Origin: Isoetes taiwanensis
Taxonomy: Eukaryota > Streptophyta > Lycopodiopsida > Isoetales > Isoetaceae
Length of the DNA: 64,000 nucleotides
Assembly (NCBI GenBank): GCA_021234155.1
Contig: JAJEKV010000157.1
Span: 590,807 to 654,806 of the forward strand
Reading direction: 5' to 3'
The translations under genes and the position numbers were made by a program. This document shows positions 1 through 11,105 of the stretch, one piece after another. Below the pieces are notes generated by a model. The model was not told where the DNA came from and did no database searches. It was given only the letters and a program-made list of their open reading frames with translations. Position 1 is the first letter of the stretch; the number at the start of each line of letters is the position of its first letter.

Positions 1-649
1 GCGGGCTACCCCTTCGATTCTCCTTACGCCCCAGGAAATAACTGCCAATGATAGCCTTCCCCTTCCCCGAGAAGAATAACCAGAATATGACGGGAGATCT
101 GACACCCCGTACTCTCGAGAATCCCAGAGATGCAAAATCTAAAAGACCCTACCTGACAGAGACCCTAGATCTAAAGACCCTACCTGACCAAGAAAACACT
201 AAACTAATTTGCTACCAAGAACCTCCACACCACGACATCTAAGTCCCTGAGGTGCTGAGAAGGGTGAAGATCAAAGAAGGCTGCCCAATAATCGGTTCAA
301 CTCCAAATTCCAAGGGAGCACTCATCATGAAAAGATTACGTTCAAATCTGTTGCCAAGAAAGGGCCTGGAGTTACGAGCAGCCACCCTTAAGGAACCAGG
401 TCTGTCGAAGCATAGAATGCATAAGAAGAAGGAATTGAACCCGAACCTGCAGAAGCCAACCCTGGATCTAGACTCAAATGCCCATCTAATTAAATTCTCT
501 ATAATTCCTAAAGAATCTTGGTTTTCCTCCAGGATGTTAGTGATCCCCAACCCCTGGAGAACAGCTTCATACAAAGCCTCATCCATCGGGGTAGGGGAGA
601 ACACCCAGAAGCAAGGCGCCCTCCTGAAGGCGCTTAACGTTCATCTCCA
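1..649. other. No assignable gene; open frames on both strands only
   Basis: Open frames run on both strands (about 145 codons at 252-689 on +, 121 codons at 239-604 on -). They overlap each other, lack recognisable domains and show no splice context. I assign no function. From about 650 the sequence becomes homologous to an LTR family found again at 4988-6488. Confidence 0.4.
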
Positions 650-1008
650 TCCCCTTTTTTTTTCAACCTGGAGTAATATCATAGGATGATTCCATGAGAT
701 TACGTCTCTGGAAGGTGACAATCACGCCATAGCATGTTTCAACCTATCTGCAAAGTGTGCATAGGAGGGGAAGATGGAGTGGACTACCCTAGCCATTGTT
801 CTATGACAGCCAACGCCATTGTCATGGTTCCATCTATTGTTAGCTGAAAACCCTAACCGTCAATCGACCCTAATCGTCAATCGACCCCCTTAAGTTTGAG
901 CCCGGGGTAAAACCCTTATTTATGATGCATTTTATATGTTCTATTGGTATTATGTTGTTGTTTGTATAGATGATGAATGGGCCATCCTTTGTGGTGGCAT
1001 ATTTTTGG
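650..1008 (+). repeat. LTR-X fragment, + orientation
   Basis: This stretch matches the reverse complement of about 5210-5545. Shared blocks include the segment around TGATTCCATG, the CACGCCATAGCATGTT block, GGAGTGGACTACCCTAGCCAT, the GAGCC-GGGGTA block and ATGGGCCA-CCTT-GTGGTGG. It is an internal part of the 1.5-kb LTR described at 4988-6488, inserted in the opposite orientation and truncated on both sides. No coding potential is assigned. Confidence 0.75.
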
Positions 1009-3060
1009 GTTGCCCCTAGGGGGCAAACCCATGGGTTTGTGGCATATCCTAGGTATATGCTGGAATATACATAGGATATGCTGGTGACTGCTCCAAACCC
1101 ACTATTCCCTGTAAACTCGCGGTCACCTGCATTGTGGGTAGCTCGTGTTTGAACCGCCTAACCGGCAAGAGGTGAAGCCGAAGAGGTGAAGTGCTCCAAG
1201 TCCGGCAGTAGCAGAGGCCCACAAACACAAACAGAATGCCCTTACATACTTGCTGTAGAAGAGTACTTTCATGGATGGAGGCATATTCTTGTATGCCTCG
1301 CTGGCTAAGGTTTCATGTATGTACCCCGGCTGTTGCAAGAAGGTGCTAAAATAATCTCGCGTATACAGGTACTACTTTCCTTAGAAACGATCATATATAG
1401 TTGTAATGAGCAGATTTTAATGTGATCCAGCAAAATGAGGATTCGTATGCCCTCCTTTCAGAAAAGCTTTGAAGTGGTTTTGGAGAACAAATTACAGATC
1501 AGGTTTATTAGCTGGCATGTTGTTACGTCCCTTATCGAACCAGAAATTCTTGTGAAGTCTAAGAAAACGAGCTGAGAATGCCTATGTGATCTTTTACATT
1601 GCCGTACATGGATAGGAACGTCTTTGTTGTTTGAATCAGGATAAGTTTGAGCTTTCATGTCTAAGTATAACTATCAATTGTGCTACTGCTATCCTGAACA
1701 ACTAGGCTATTTCTTGGAAAAGTAAACTTTTCTATTTCCTAATTCGTATCTGATGTTTGATATGCAGGGAACTTCAGAAGTACCATGGACAGAGATATTT
1801 GGCACATTCTCTCTAGCAGTTGGAGCTGCAGGAAGTTGCATCAAAGAACTCTTTGACATTTTCCATTACCCTAGTTTTTACGCATGCTTCACTGCTTCAT
1901 GAATTGTCTGAAGGCTTTTGCATGCCATTTGTGTAATGAAATCTTAACTGCTATGTATGGCAACTCAAGTATGTAAGCTGACATTAAGAACAATTCCATG
2001 TGGGTATGGAGTTTTGGGCTAGATGGGCGCACCGCGTTCTTTGGCGCATCACTTTGGAGCATGCATGAGGTGAAAAACAACATATTCAAGACGAGTCTGT
2101 TGCTTGCTGTACTTGTTAAATAAAATTGTAGCTGCGACAATATGAGAATTGTACTCATGCATCTAAAATTTGATTGTTGAAGTTATGGTTGCCATTATAT
2201 GTTGATTATTTAATGTAACCATCCAACTTAACCAGCCAAAACACCTCATCTTATTTATGATGGTTTCAGGAGTCTCCTAGAGTACATTGAGGTTTGTTCT
2301 AAGCGGCGCAGACCTGGTAGTGTCTAGCCAGGGAGGATAAGGAATATGATATTTGGCATCCAAGCATGAGTCAAGTTGCTATTGAAAGCATCTGGGTCCA
2401 ATTGGTTGATGGGCATGATATTGCTGGATTTGTAAAGTTCGTTTTCATTTTCTCATTTTTCTTGTTTGTGCATATAGGGTGCAGGAAATGCTAATCGTCC
2501 CCATCTGCCAGAATTAATTTGTTGTATGCTGGAAAGCCTATCAGGACTTGAAGACCAAAGATTAAATTATGCAGAGGTATCTTTGGATTTACAAATAGTT
2601 ATTAAATAGGTAGAATGGAAGCTCATCATTAATCTTTCATTGTTTGTCCTGAGCTGCATGCAGATAGTATGAGAATGACACACACAAAAGAAAGGGAAGG
2701 ACAAACTCTAACCCTGCATAGGAACACCATGTCTTGGTGGAGATGGATGGCTCACAATGGTGATGCAAAGAAATCCAGCTAAGAGTTCTCGAATTCCCCT
2801 GCTCCAACACAATTTTCTTCTCTTATTTATATCAGCCCTTTAATGCGAAGCGTGGTCCTCTTCCTATTCATTTATATTTAACATCAATCCATTTTCTACT
2901 GCAGAGAGCTTACGTCTGAGATTGGAGCTTGGAGTTGCAATATTGCGCTTCTAAAGGTCTCTGATCAAGGCAATAAAGAGAGAAGGGATTAGTTCAAAAT
3001 GCATATTGATTCATGGCACTCATCTTGTTATTCTGCATAGCAGAAGGCATGGTCCTGCTC
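1009..3060. other. Mostly non-coding; possible decayed host exons
   Basis: No long open frame is convincing. Several segments have the look of plant exons flanked by CAG and GT(A/G) (for example 1768-1880 and 2905-2960), but reading frames break and I recognise only one candidate exon, listed separately at 2478-2576. The rest is AT-rich intron-like or intergenic sequence. Confidence 0.4.
2478..2576 (+). pseudogene. Candidate single exon resembling proteasome adaptor Ecm29 (ARM/HEAT repeat)
   Basis: The segment is bounded by a TATAG acceptor and a GAG|GTATCT donor and gives exactly 33 in-frame codons. They include RPHLPELICCMLESLSGLED and end in LNYAE. This resembles, from memory, a conserved stretch of plant Ecm29, a HEAT-repeat protein that binds the 26S proteasome. 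The following exon-like block (2905-2960) does not continue the frame cleanly and no other Ecm29 exon was found nearby. It is therefore probably a relic, or one exon of a gene whose other parts were displaced by insertions. Another HEAT-repeat protein is possible. Confidence 0.35.
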
Positions 3061-3062
3061 CT

Positions 3063-3320
3063 GCTATACGATGCTCCCATCATATAAATATGGAAAAATC
3101 CCCCTTCCTAATAACTCTATCGCCAAAAAAGGCCCCCCTCTGACTCGGACCACTTGGGATGGTCAAGTGTCCGAGTGAAGGACACGGATATGTCATTTGC
3201 CCCATGCCTTCTCTAGGATATCCTATACTGCGGAAGCGTATATATGTGTTAGCACTAGCAACAATACACATAAAACAAGGTGCTGCGCACGGAGGGTTGC
3301 CCTCCATGGCCGGAGGGTGA
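3063..3320 (-). repeat. LTR-X fragment (3' portion), - orientation
   Basis: It aligns collinearly with about 5008-5245, sharing CTATACGATGCTCCCATC, CTGACTCGGACCACTTG, GTGTCCG-GTGAAGGACACGGA and GCGGAAGCGTA. It corresponds to the 3' end of the LTR read on the - strand. The 5' portion of the LTR is missing, so it is a truncated or older copy rather than a clean partner of the LTR at 4988. Confidence 0.75.
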
Positions 3321-3772
3321 AGTGGCTTAAATCATAGTTGAAAGTCATGTTTTGACAATCAATTGAAATTGCTACTTCTAGACAATAGAGTACTTGATAC
3401 TATGACTTTATTAATAGATCCTATGGGGTTCTCTTTCTTTCTCTATCGTCCTCTTTCAAGGTGAAACTTCTATATTCTTTATGGTTGATTGAGGTATTAA
3501 CCAAGATTGGCCATTGGCTTTGTTGCTCTTTGTCATCATGGCTAAGGTTCTTTTGCAGTATTTTGACCTTGTAACATGAAGGGTTGTTGAGGTATCTCAT
3601 TTTGCAAAGTACTATGTTGACGATAGTTATCTCTTCTTAACTACTATTAAAATTTTTGATGTTCTTGTGAGGGTTCTTATCTCCTCTTGTGATAATTTGG
3701 ATCAATTGAAAAGGTAGCTCTTTTTGCAGTCCGAATCACAATGGTTGTCTCAGTTACACATGTATATTTTCA

Positions 3773-4323
3773 TCAGTTACTGCTAATATCATCAAGGAGC
3801 AGGTATGCCTGATTGTTGTGGAGGATTAGAGGAAGTGCATCGAGGCCTGCGAGTTTGCGACCCTGAATTTGGGCGATGGGCGGTTCGGTGACGAGCTGCT
3901 TCCATCGGGCAAACTCTGTGTGACTTATGCGCTCATCCTCCTCTGGATCATCGGGAATAGGTAGCTTCCCTTTCTCCAATGGAGTGGAGTCAAATTCCAC
4001 ATATTGGTCCATAAGAATGGCCAATGCAAAACGGACCTCAAAGTATGTCTGCTGGCGGCCAAGCTGAAGAATGGGGGCATGCCTAGCCCGGCGCTGAATA
4101 CCCCTGAGCGTATCCTCGGCATGGCGGTCATCTCCAAGCATCTGCATAAGTACGTCCCTGTGGAGGTAAAGCTGTGGAGGATTGCCGTGTGGAGGATTCC
4201 TTCGAGGAGGAGCTCGACCTTTGCAGGGCCTTCGTTCGTGTCACCAATTTCGTCCCCAAGCGCGACGAAGAGTTGATAGACATTACAGCTAGCAAAGCTC
4301 CTGGTTCCCTTTGTGCGCGCCAT
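3773..4323 (-). pseudogene. Unknown protein encoded downstream of the LTR-X primer site, frameshifted
   Basis: Two overlapping - strand open frames (4323-3925 and 4147-3773) look like one coding region broken by a frameshift near 4147. The first begins MARTKGTRSF. The second begins MQMLGDDRHAEDTLRGIQRR and contains an acidic PDDPEEDE segment. The region lies about 650 bases inside the LTR-X element, after the tRNA-iMet-type primer site, where gag would be expected. I see no CCHC zinc knuckle, protease or polymerase motif. It could be a divergent gag-like protein, a captured host fragment or a decayed host gene. The + strand open frames over the same bases are likely shadows. Confidence 0.4.
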
Positions 4324-4974
4324 CTCCTAGCAAGTGGAGCAGTGCAAACGACTGGAGGTTGCAAGCAAGGGCGGTTATGGCACAACAGAGGAAGATTTGG
4401 GGAAGAGGAGCGGTACGGACAGGTCCGGCAGCTATGGCGGACGACGATCGGCGTGGAGGGCGAAACACGGCAAAGGAATGTTAGAAAACCCTAAAAAAAC
4501 CGTCTGAAACCAATTCCGCCTCCCTGAAAAAAAAAATAAAAAAAAAGTCAACGCCCCCGGTCAAACTGGCGCACTTGAGGATTTTTGCGTTTTAAATAAA
4601 AAAAGAAATCGAAATTTCCTCAAGTCTGCCGATTTTGGTTTTCCTGTCATATTTTTGCCATTTTGAGCCGTACAAAGGGTGTTCTAAGCTAATTCGAGGG
4701 TCCCCGACGCAATGGAACAAAAAATTTTCGATTCCGAGCTTCCTAGAGAAAGTTGTGGCGTTTTGAAATAAGGGACCCTGCCCTGTCCAAACTGCACATA
4801 ATTTTTACCTTTATACCTCTAAATTTTTTTCAACTACCTACTACAACATTGTTAGCCTCAAACAAGCTAACTAAAAGGCTCTAGAAAAGTATTTCTAGAT
4901 TAGAGTCCCCAACTACTTAACGTTCTATCGAGTTAGAACATGGCCAGTGCAATGATCTGGTCCACCAAAATCAT

Positions 4975-4986
4975 GCTCTGATACCA
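4975..4986 (-). promoter_or_regulatory. Primer-binding site (tRNA-iMet type) of LTR-X element
   Basis: The reverse complement reads TGGTATCAGAGC, the standard plant retrotransposon primer site complementary to the 3' end of initiator tRNA-Met. It lies one base inside the LTR end, which fixes the element's orientation as - and marks 4988-6488 as its 5' LTR. Confidence 0.8.
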
Positions 4987-4987
4987 T

Positions 4988-6488
4988 TGTGATGCTCCCC
5001 GGACCTATACGATGCTCCCATCGTATACGTATGGGAAATCCCCTCTTCTACGGCGACAATAGCACCATAGAAAGGCCCTCCGTCTGACTCGGACCACTTG
5101 TGATGGCAAGTGTCCGGGTGAAGGACACGGAGGTGTCATTCGTCCCACGCCTTCGATGGGAATCCTAATAGCGGAAGCGTACATACAAGGTTAGCACCTG
5201 GCAACAACACAATAAATAATATACCACCACGAAGGGTGGCCCATCACCATCAATATGAACATAATGAAACACTAACATATCAAAAGAAATGCATCATGAA
5301 TATGGGCTCTACCCCGGCTCAGACTCCTGGGAATCAACTGACAGTCAGGGCCTCCAGAGAAACATCAGACAGAATCATAACAGTGGCGTTGGCTAGCATA
5401 GAATAATGGCTAGGGTAGTCCACTCCATCCGCCCCTCCTGTGCACATTTTGCAGATAGGCTGGAACATGCTATGGCGTGGTTGTAGCCTTCCGAAGACGC
5501 AATTCCATGGAATCACCCTATGGAACTACTCCGGGTTACATCTTCCCGATCCGATGAGGGCAGGTCGGAGAGGCGTCCCCTCCCCGAGTATGATGGATCC
5601 CTGGGTGTGCTAGAGGACGTGTGCCCCCTCAGAGACCCCCGCGTTCGTACCCGACTTACTCCCCTAAATCTAAAGGCCGGCTCACCTGCCCGTTCGAGCC
5701 CAGGGCGCCCAATCATATTGGCTCGACACCTGCGACCCAGGAAGTGTCAGGCCCATACCGGCCCTCTCCGTGACCGCTATAAGCCTAGCACACTGTAGGA
5801 GTCCTGTAGCCACGCTAGGCAAGACCCCACCCCCGTTTCACCATCATACTCGTTGTCTGGTGCTGAATCACATCATAGCATCCACAGCCAGGTGGGCTCT
5901 TGTGCACAGGCCGCATTTAATGGGATTTAAGAGGTTCTAGCTAGGAACATCACTAAACCTACATAGCTTTCAGGTCTCTACCCCCCTTAAACCCATACAT
6001 CACAGGAGGAACAGAAAGAGAGAACAGAATCTAATACAACATCCATAATCATCATAAATAGATCATAATATAGAATCTAATCATCCATATACCTCAAACA
6101 ATGGTTAGAATAGCACACAACTACCTAGAAATCGACCTGTATCCTGACTGGACCCGTTATCTCGAAGAACATCCATGGAAAAGGTCAGGTGTTGGGTTGT
6201 GATAGCTTCCTCCTCCCTCTGCTCTTCCCAAACTCGAATTTGGGTGGAATTGGGATGGGGAGCTCAATTTGCCACCCCAAAGATGGCAACCTGCCCTTGG
6301 CCAATCAAGTGAAGCCAAGTGGCACCTTCCTACTGGCCTATACATGGCTAACTAATACCATTAGTTAGTGTAGTTAGGTTAGTTTAATGTCAATAATCCT
6401 TCTTAAGTGAATTCCCAATGGTTCCCAATACCTTGGTGACGTGTCAGGTACGATATACGTATACCGTATACTTACATGGAACGTCACA
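4988..6488 (-). mobile_element. Full-length 5' LTR of LTR-X retroelement (about 1.5 kb)
   Basis: On the - strand it starts TGTGACGTTCC and ends ...GATGCTCC-type sequence reversed to ...CATCACA, giving TG...CA termini, and is followed directly by the tRNA-iMet-type primer site. Pieces of the same LTR occur at 650-1008, 3063-3320, about 28310-28765 and 39136-39480, so this is a repeated family. The 5' start contains a TATACGTATACCGTATA palindrome-rich stretch (6450-6470). A full internal region with polymerase genes is not present toward lower coordinates; only an unknown frameshifted frame (3773-4323) is seen. The partner 3' LTR is at best the truncated copy at 3063-3320. Confidence 0.75.
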
Positions 6489-7320
6489 GATGGCAAAGGT
6501 ACATGTTGATTTCTTTGTGTACTGAATATATGGTTATATGGTTTTAAATTTGATGCATGCTACAGCCATGAATTTGGTATGGAATCAATGCTGTCTTGTT
6601 AATTGAGGGTAAATTTACCAGGATTTCGATATTTTTGCTAGAGCTTGAAAGGTTATACGACTTCCAAAATTCCTATTGTTTATCATCATTTGCTGTGTGG
6701 TTCTTGTCTTCTAAATTTATTCTTATGCTTCTTTTAAAGAAATAGTAAGTACAAAAAATTGTGGCAAACGGAATAAGGTAAAAAACAAAGTACGAAGACC
6801 CATCTTTAAACCAGGGAAGATGATCTTGCTTGAGATGTTTAAGTTGAGGTTCTCAGCATCGGATTTCACATCACAGATCTCCTCAGCTTAAAGCTTGTCA
6901 CAGCTTTAGCTGCAAAGAAAATATTATTAACTAGATGGACAAAAATCAAAATAATTTACTGTATTGCATGCTACAGCAAAATCCTTTGATGTGCATGCAT
7001 GTCTATGTTGGTTAAAGTGATATTCACTAAATGTATGCAACTAAGACGCTATATTAGTAATTCAATTCTAGATTTCAAAGTACTTACGTAGTGTTTGCAG
7101 AATAATGAAGACAACAAGCTGCATAGTATCACCTGCGACTCATGATCTCTATTTATATGCTGCTGTTGGCGTTCCTAAATGTCAAAGCCACCAGAAAAAG
7201 ATGATTAATAGAATGCATATCTATATATGAAGGTCTAAATTAAGATTGACTAACTGGCAGGCTTCAATAACAGAAAAAAACTTGGGAAACTTTAAGAAGT
7301 AGATGCTAGCAATTAAGGCT
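6489..7320. other. No gene seen
   Basis: AT-rich sequence without a supported open frame. I searched it for the remaining TRAPPC5 exons, which would be expected downstream of 7534 on the - strand, and did not find them. Confidence 0.5.
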
Positions 7321-7533
7321 TGTAGAACTTACCATCTGAAAGGGGCCATGGATCGTTGTTATGCGTCCCATGAAAGGCTATAGCGAGAAAGACAAACACC
7401 AACAATTGGACACCTAATGTAACACCGATAACGCATTTATAAGTTATCTGCTTAAGAAAACCTCGATAAGGGCAGGTTAGTTTCCATGCGGGTCTTCCCT
7501 TCCTTGGTAGCAAGTACCATTGTCAGAAGGTAC

Positions 7534-7834
7534 CTATTTACAAGCAATTCCTTTTCACTAATCATATACTCGTCTTCATGTTCTGTGCCCTTCTCCAGCG
7601 AATCTGCAACCTAAATAGATTTACACTATTAAATGTAATACAGTCAACTACCTTTCCAAACAAAGATTGCCAAACAGTACTATGAACAAATGACAAAATG
7701 CCAAGCAACCTTGTTTCTCTCTTATTACCACTATCGTAGCCACAACCAAAGCTTTGATTTCTATATTCACCTTCTCTCTATGATATAAGAGTTCTAGTAT
7801 CCTCAAACCCACGCCATATCCTGCATCCTCAAGT
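7534..7834 (-). pseudogene. TRAPPC5: Three consecutive exons of TRAPP complex subunit TRAPPC5/Trs31, incomplete
   Basis: TRAPPC5 (yeast Trs31) is a core subunit of the TRAPP complexes that activate Rab GTPases in ER-Golgi and endosomal traffic. Exon a (7834-7771) encodes LEDAGYGVGLRILELLYHRE plus K. Exon b (about 7729-7652) encodes GNKRETRLLGILSFVHSTVW followed by QSLFGK. Exon c (7610-7534) encodes VADSLEKGTEHEDEYMISEK then ELLVNR. Donors are AAG|GTGAAT, AAG|GTAGTT and AATAG|GTACCT. The exons are collinear with the plant protein, but the acceptor of exon b reads ATAG|TGGTAAT, one base out of frame. The N-terminal exon and the C-terminal exons (normally starting near FISIPKDMG) were not found within several kb. 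I call it a decayed or partial copy. A working gene with distant exons and an unusual acceptor is less likely. Confidence 0.8.
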
Positions 7835-7840
7835 CTGTTG

Positions 7841-8113
7841 ACCCCAGAAAAACATTATTTAAACAAGCAAATCTTTAAATACGCGTGAGTCCATAATTCA
7901 TCTTTCCCATCTTTCAACAGATTTAATGTAATACCAAAGAAGGTCCATCTCAAACACACATAACATTGAAAAAATCTTCTATTAATGCCCATTTGAGGAG
8001 TTCTAAACCAAGAAATCACAATCTATTGATAGAACTTTCCTTACCATTGTCTTCGTCCAACAAAAAAATTTCACAAAGTTATCAGCAAAAAATATCTTGC
8101 CAGAGTGTTTCAA
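7841..8113. other. No gene seen
   Basis: Sequence between the TRAPPC5 exons and a tandem duplication. The + strand open frame at 7966-8256 overlaps the duplicated unit antisense to a better exon candidate and is not supported. Confidence 0.4.
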
Positions 8114-8500
8114 GCAAGATGTTGCTCAGATCTTTAAACTCGAGGCAGATAACCCGGGTCAAATGGATCTACATCATGGAGCAGCCACGGCAAATCAAAG
8201 GGGTTGAGTTGAGGAATTTTAGGAATGCTTGTAACAAATTCACCCAATTCTCTTGATGCAGCTTAAAACATAGAAAATATGATCCTAAAAATTAGAATAT
8301 AATAGAAGCAAGATGTTGCTCAGATCTTTAAACTCGAGGTAGATAACCCAGGTCAAATGGATCTACATCATGGAGCAGCCACGACAAATCAAAGGGGTTG
8401 AGTTGAGGAATTTCAGGAATGCTTGTAACAAATTCACCCAATTCCCTTGATGCAGCTTAAAACATAGAAAAGATGATCCTAAAAATTAGAATGTAATAGA
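8114..8500 (-). repeat. Tandem duplication of a 194-bp exon-like segment
   Basis: Two adjacent copies (8114-8307 and 8308-8500) are nearly identical, starting GCAAGATGTTGCTCAGATC. Each contains a - strand open stretch read as AASRELGEFVTSIPEIPQLN then PFDLSWLLHDVDPFDLGYLP (from the second copy), ending RV-stop, with an AAG-like acceptor before GCTGCATC. The peptide looks protein-like but I do not recognise it. Such a duplication could duplicate an exon of a host gene. The 7-kb transposon begins only 285 bases upstream on the coding strand, so this gene, if real, is interrupted. Confidence 0.6.
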
Positions 8501-8785
8501 ATAGAATAGGAAAAGCTGCAGTACCTATTTCCTGAGCTAGGACCTATTTTCTGAATTAGAAAATAAATGAATAGGAAGTACCTTTGGCCTTCACCTGAAT
8601 AATGCCTCCACACCAGGAAAAGAATCCTCTGCTGTCTGGGAACCACAAAGATAGACAGAGCTCTAAGCACAATGCTATTGGCAGGAAGGGTTTTTGCAGA
8701 ATTGAGAGATCCAAGAGTACCAGATATGAGAAATTGGAATGGGTCAGAGGCACAAAGGAGCATCACAAATTTGAAAAGCAACTAA

Positions 8786-8830
8786 GGGTGCTTTTTTTTA
8801 TTGACCTACCCAATTTCGCGACGCTCCAGC
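8786..8830 (+). repeat. Left terminal inverted repeat of the 7-kb transposon
   Basis: GGGTGC, a run of eight T, ATTGACCTAC and a CGCGACG block pair with the right terminus at 15750-15788. Just inside lie two near-repeats of a GAAGGAC(A/G)CCCTTCATCAT motif (8870-8920), possible subterminal transposase sites. Confidence 0.8.
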
Positions 8831-9083
8831 ACCGGCGCAGCACCTATTTTCAGCTTTTACTCGTGACGTGAAGGACACCCTTCATCATTCTTGAAGGACG
8901 CCCTTCATCATTTTTGCAGGGTGTGCAGGCTTGCGCGCGAAAAAGTTTCGCGGGCAGAATTGATTAGGTGCAGCTAGGGATTTTCGAATCGTGATCATTT
9001 TGATTTTGAAGCTTGATTGAAAGTGTAATTGGGTTGGGAAGTTCGGTTCATTCTGCTACTCTTAGGAATTCCAGCATCTAGCT

Positions 9084-11033
9084 ATGGCGCTGAAGTCCGG
9101 CGAGGTAAAAATCCCTCTATTTCTCATGCTTTTTTGTTTATCTACTGATATTGAACTAAAAAAACACTGTTTGATGTTATCGTGAACCGCCGCAAGAACC
9201 GAGTATGAATTTCACACAAACAGAGGTTTGTGTAATGAAGGGAAGAAGCCAAAGGATTTGAAGGCGAAGGATGTTTTAAATCGTGATTTTCTTGAAGTCC
9301 GGCAAGTGCCCACTTCAGAAAGGAAAGATAAATTTAAAATTTGTTAGGCCCGGTTCGCCATGTCTTTGCATGATCCGCTGGAAAGGATTTATCAGAAAAG
9401 CAAGCCTACCAACAATGAGGTTAGGGTAACCTTTGCTCGAGCTTTTGCTTGGAGTAATACACAACGAGCTTTGTCAAACCCTGGGCAATTCAAAGTGAAC
9501 TGGGCTAGTTTTGCTGCAGAAGCTTATCGAACATCTGAGCGCCAGATTTCTAAGGGAGAGACCAGTACCATTGCTTGAATAGCAACGCTGTTTTGGATCA
9601 CTTGGGTAAGCTTCTGCGAGATGAAAAGAGATGCTGAGAGGAGTTGCTATTATCAAAACAAGAGTCTTTGTTGAGGAAAGAAGGTCTTCATTCTTTGGAG
9701 CGGACACATAGCTTGCAAAGCTATATATGAAAATATAGAGGCCAAGCAGAAGTCCAGAGAAGACCTTGAACATGATTTTCCAGAAGAAGTTGATGCTATT
9801 GCAAAACTAAAGAATGATGAAGTAGTTATGCGAGAGCTTTTGGAGTCAGCACTTCTGAAAATAGATTCTAAAGGGGAAGAAGACATTCGTGAAGAAATTT
9901 CTTTGCTGAAGGATGAAATAGATACCTATGAGGAATCAATGGCTAAGTGGCATGCAAAGGCTAAGCATATTTCAGCCATGCAGCAAGATAGTGAAAGCAC
10001 CAAATCTCGGATGGAGTTGGGTATGGGTGTGTATTCTTTGCCTTTGCTAACTACTGATGTATGTCAGGCATGTGGCCTTTGTTTTCCTCAAGAATATGAC
10101 CTGTTTGTTAAAATAAAGCAATGTGGACATAAGTACCATGTGTTTTGCTTTTCAACTGTGCTGAAAACTATGCACTGTGTGGTTCCCTGTTGTGGAGAGG
10201 AAGTCCCAAGCAATATTTTGCAGGAGGGATTCAAAGAATTCAGTGTTGTGATTGAAGAGGACTCTAACTATGAAGATGAAGAAGAAACTGAAAATGCAAA
10301 CAATGATGAAGATAAGAAGCAGAAGGATGAAGTTGATAGCAGCACCACTTTGTACAATAAACCTGCAAGTGCTGAATTTAAGGCAGAAAGGACTGCAAAA
10401 ATTAAGAAAAGGAAGACAAGGGCCAGCACAAAGAAAGACTCGAATCCTGTTGCAAGTAAGTATTCTTGTTCAATGTATCTTGTAATGTTTTTGTTTTGTG
10501 CTAACTTCAATTCTATTTGAACAATTATAGATATTGACAAGCTGAGTCCTGTTAAATTTGCTCACATATCTCCCATAAAAGGTATACATTTAGTTTTAGT
10601 ATTATAACTTCTCTTTAAGTTACATTAATTTTAAATTAATCTTGCAGACAAGAAGACCCCTGGCAGCACTGGACAACCTGCAGACAAGAAGACCCTTGCA
10701 AGAAACAAGCCTGGAGCACTGAAGAAAAATGGTAAGTCTAAGCGAAAATTTGATTGAATAGTAGTCCATGTTCAATTTAGTTGTAGTTAATATTGAATTC
10801 TTGTTGCAGGAAATGTGTCTAACATTGCTGTGAAAGCTGCTGCTGAAGATGCAAGGTTGGAGCCTATAGAAGATCAAGATGCTGGAGATGTAAAGAACAA
10901 TGATGCTGAAGAGGATAAAGGAGCAGATTTATCACAGGATAAAGGAGCAGACTCTGAAGAAGAATTCCTTCCAGGTGGTACACTGGAGGAAAATTATCTT
11001 GCTTTTAAAAAGGCAAGACTTTCTGGAATTTAG
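9084..11033 (+). pseudogene. Transposon accessory gene: coiled coil plus RING-like zinc domain and acidic tail, frameshifted
   Basis: A likely first exon (9084-9104, MALKSGE) ends at GAG|GTAAAA. Coding-like sequence follows at 9360-9578 (MSLHDPLERIYQKS...) and 9828-10520. Between 9578 and 9740 the frame is broken by a stop and at least two shifts. The 9828 frame has a coiled coil, then cysteines and histidines in RING-like spacing: CQAC, CGHKYHVFC and a later CVVPCC. Downstream exons keep phase across introns: a donor near 10456, then about 10531-10581, 10648-10730 and 10810-11033, ending KKARLSGI-stop. The tail is rich in D/E and K. The domain could bind zinc and act as a ubiquitin ligase-like or protein-binding module; that is inference. 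Its position inside the terminal repeats makes it an element gene, not a host gene. Confidence 0.65.
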
Positions 11034-11105
11034 CAGTCTTTCAGCATCTACCAGGCATCTTATCAGCATCTACCAGGAGGATATTATGAGGATGTTTTCT
11101 TTTTA

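Noticed and set aside
252-689. 145-codon + strand frame near the window start
   Set aside because: It overlaps a 121-codon frame on the opposite strand, has no domain, and its 3' end runs into an LTR fragment.
7313-7513. A - strand 66-codon frame with a hydrophobic segment (TLGVQLLVFVFLAIAF) and a good-looking donor
   Set aside because: It lies in the expected TRAPPC5 intron/exon region but matches no TRAPPC5 sequence and no family I know. A single membrane-like stretch in AT-rich intron sequence is weak evidence.
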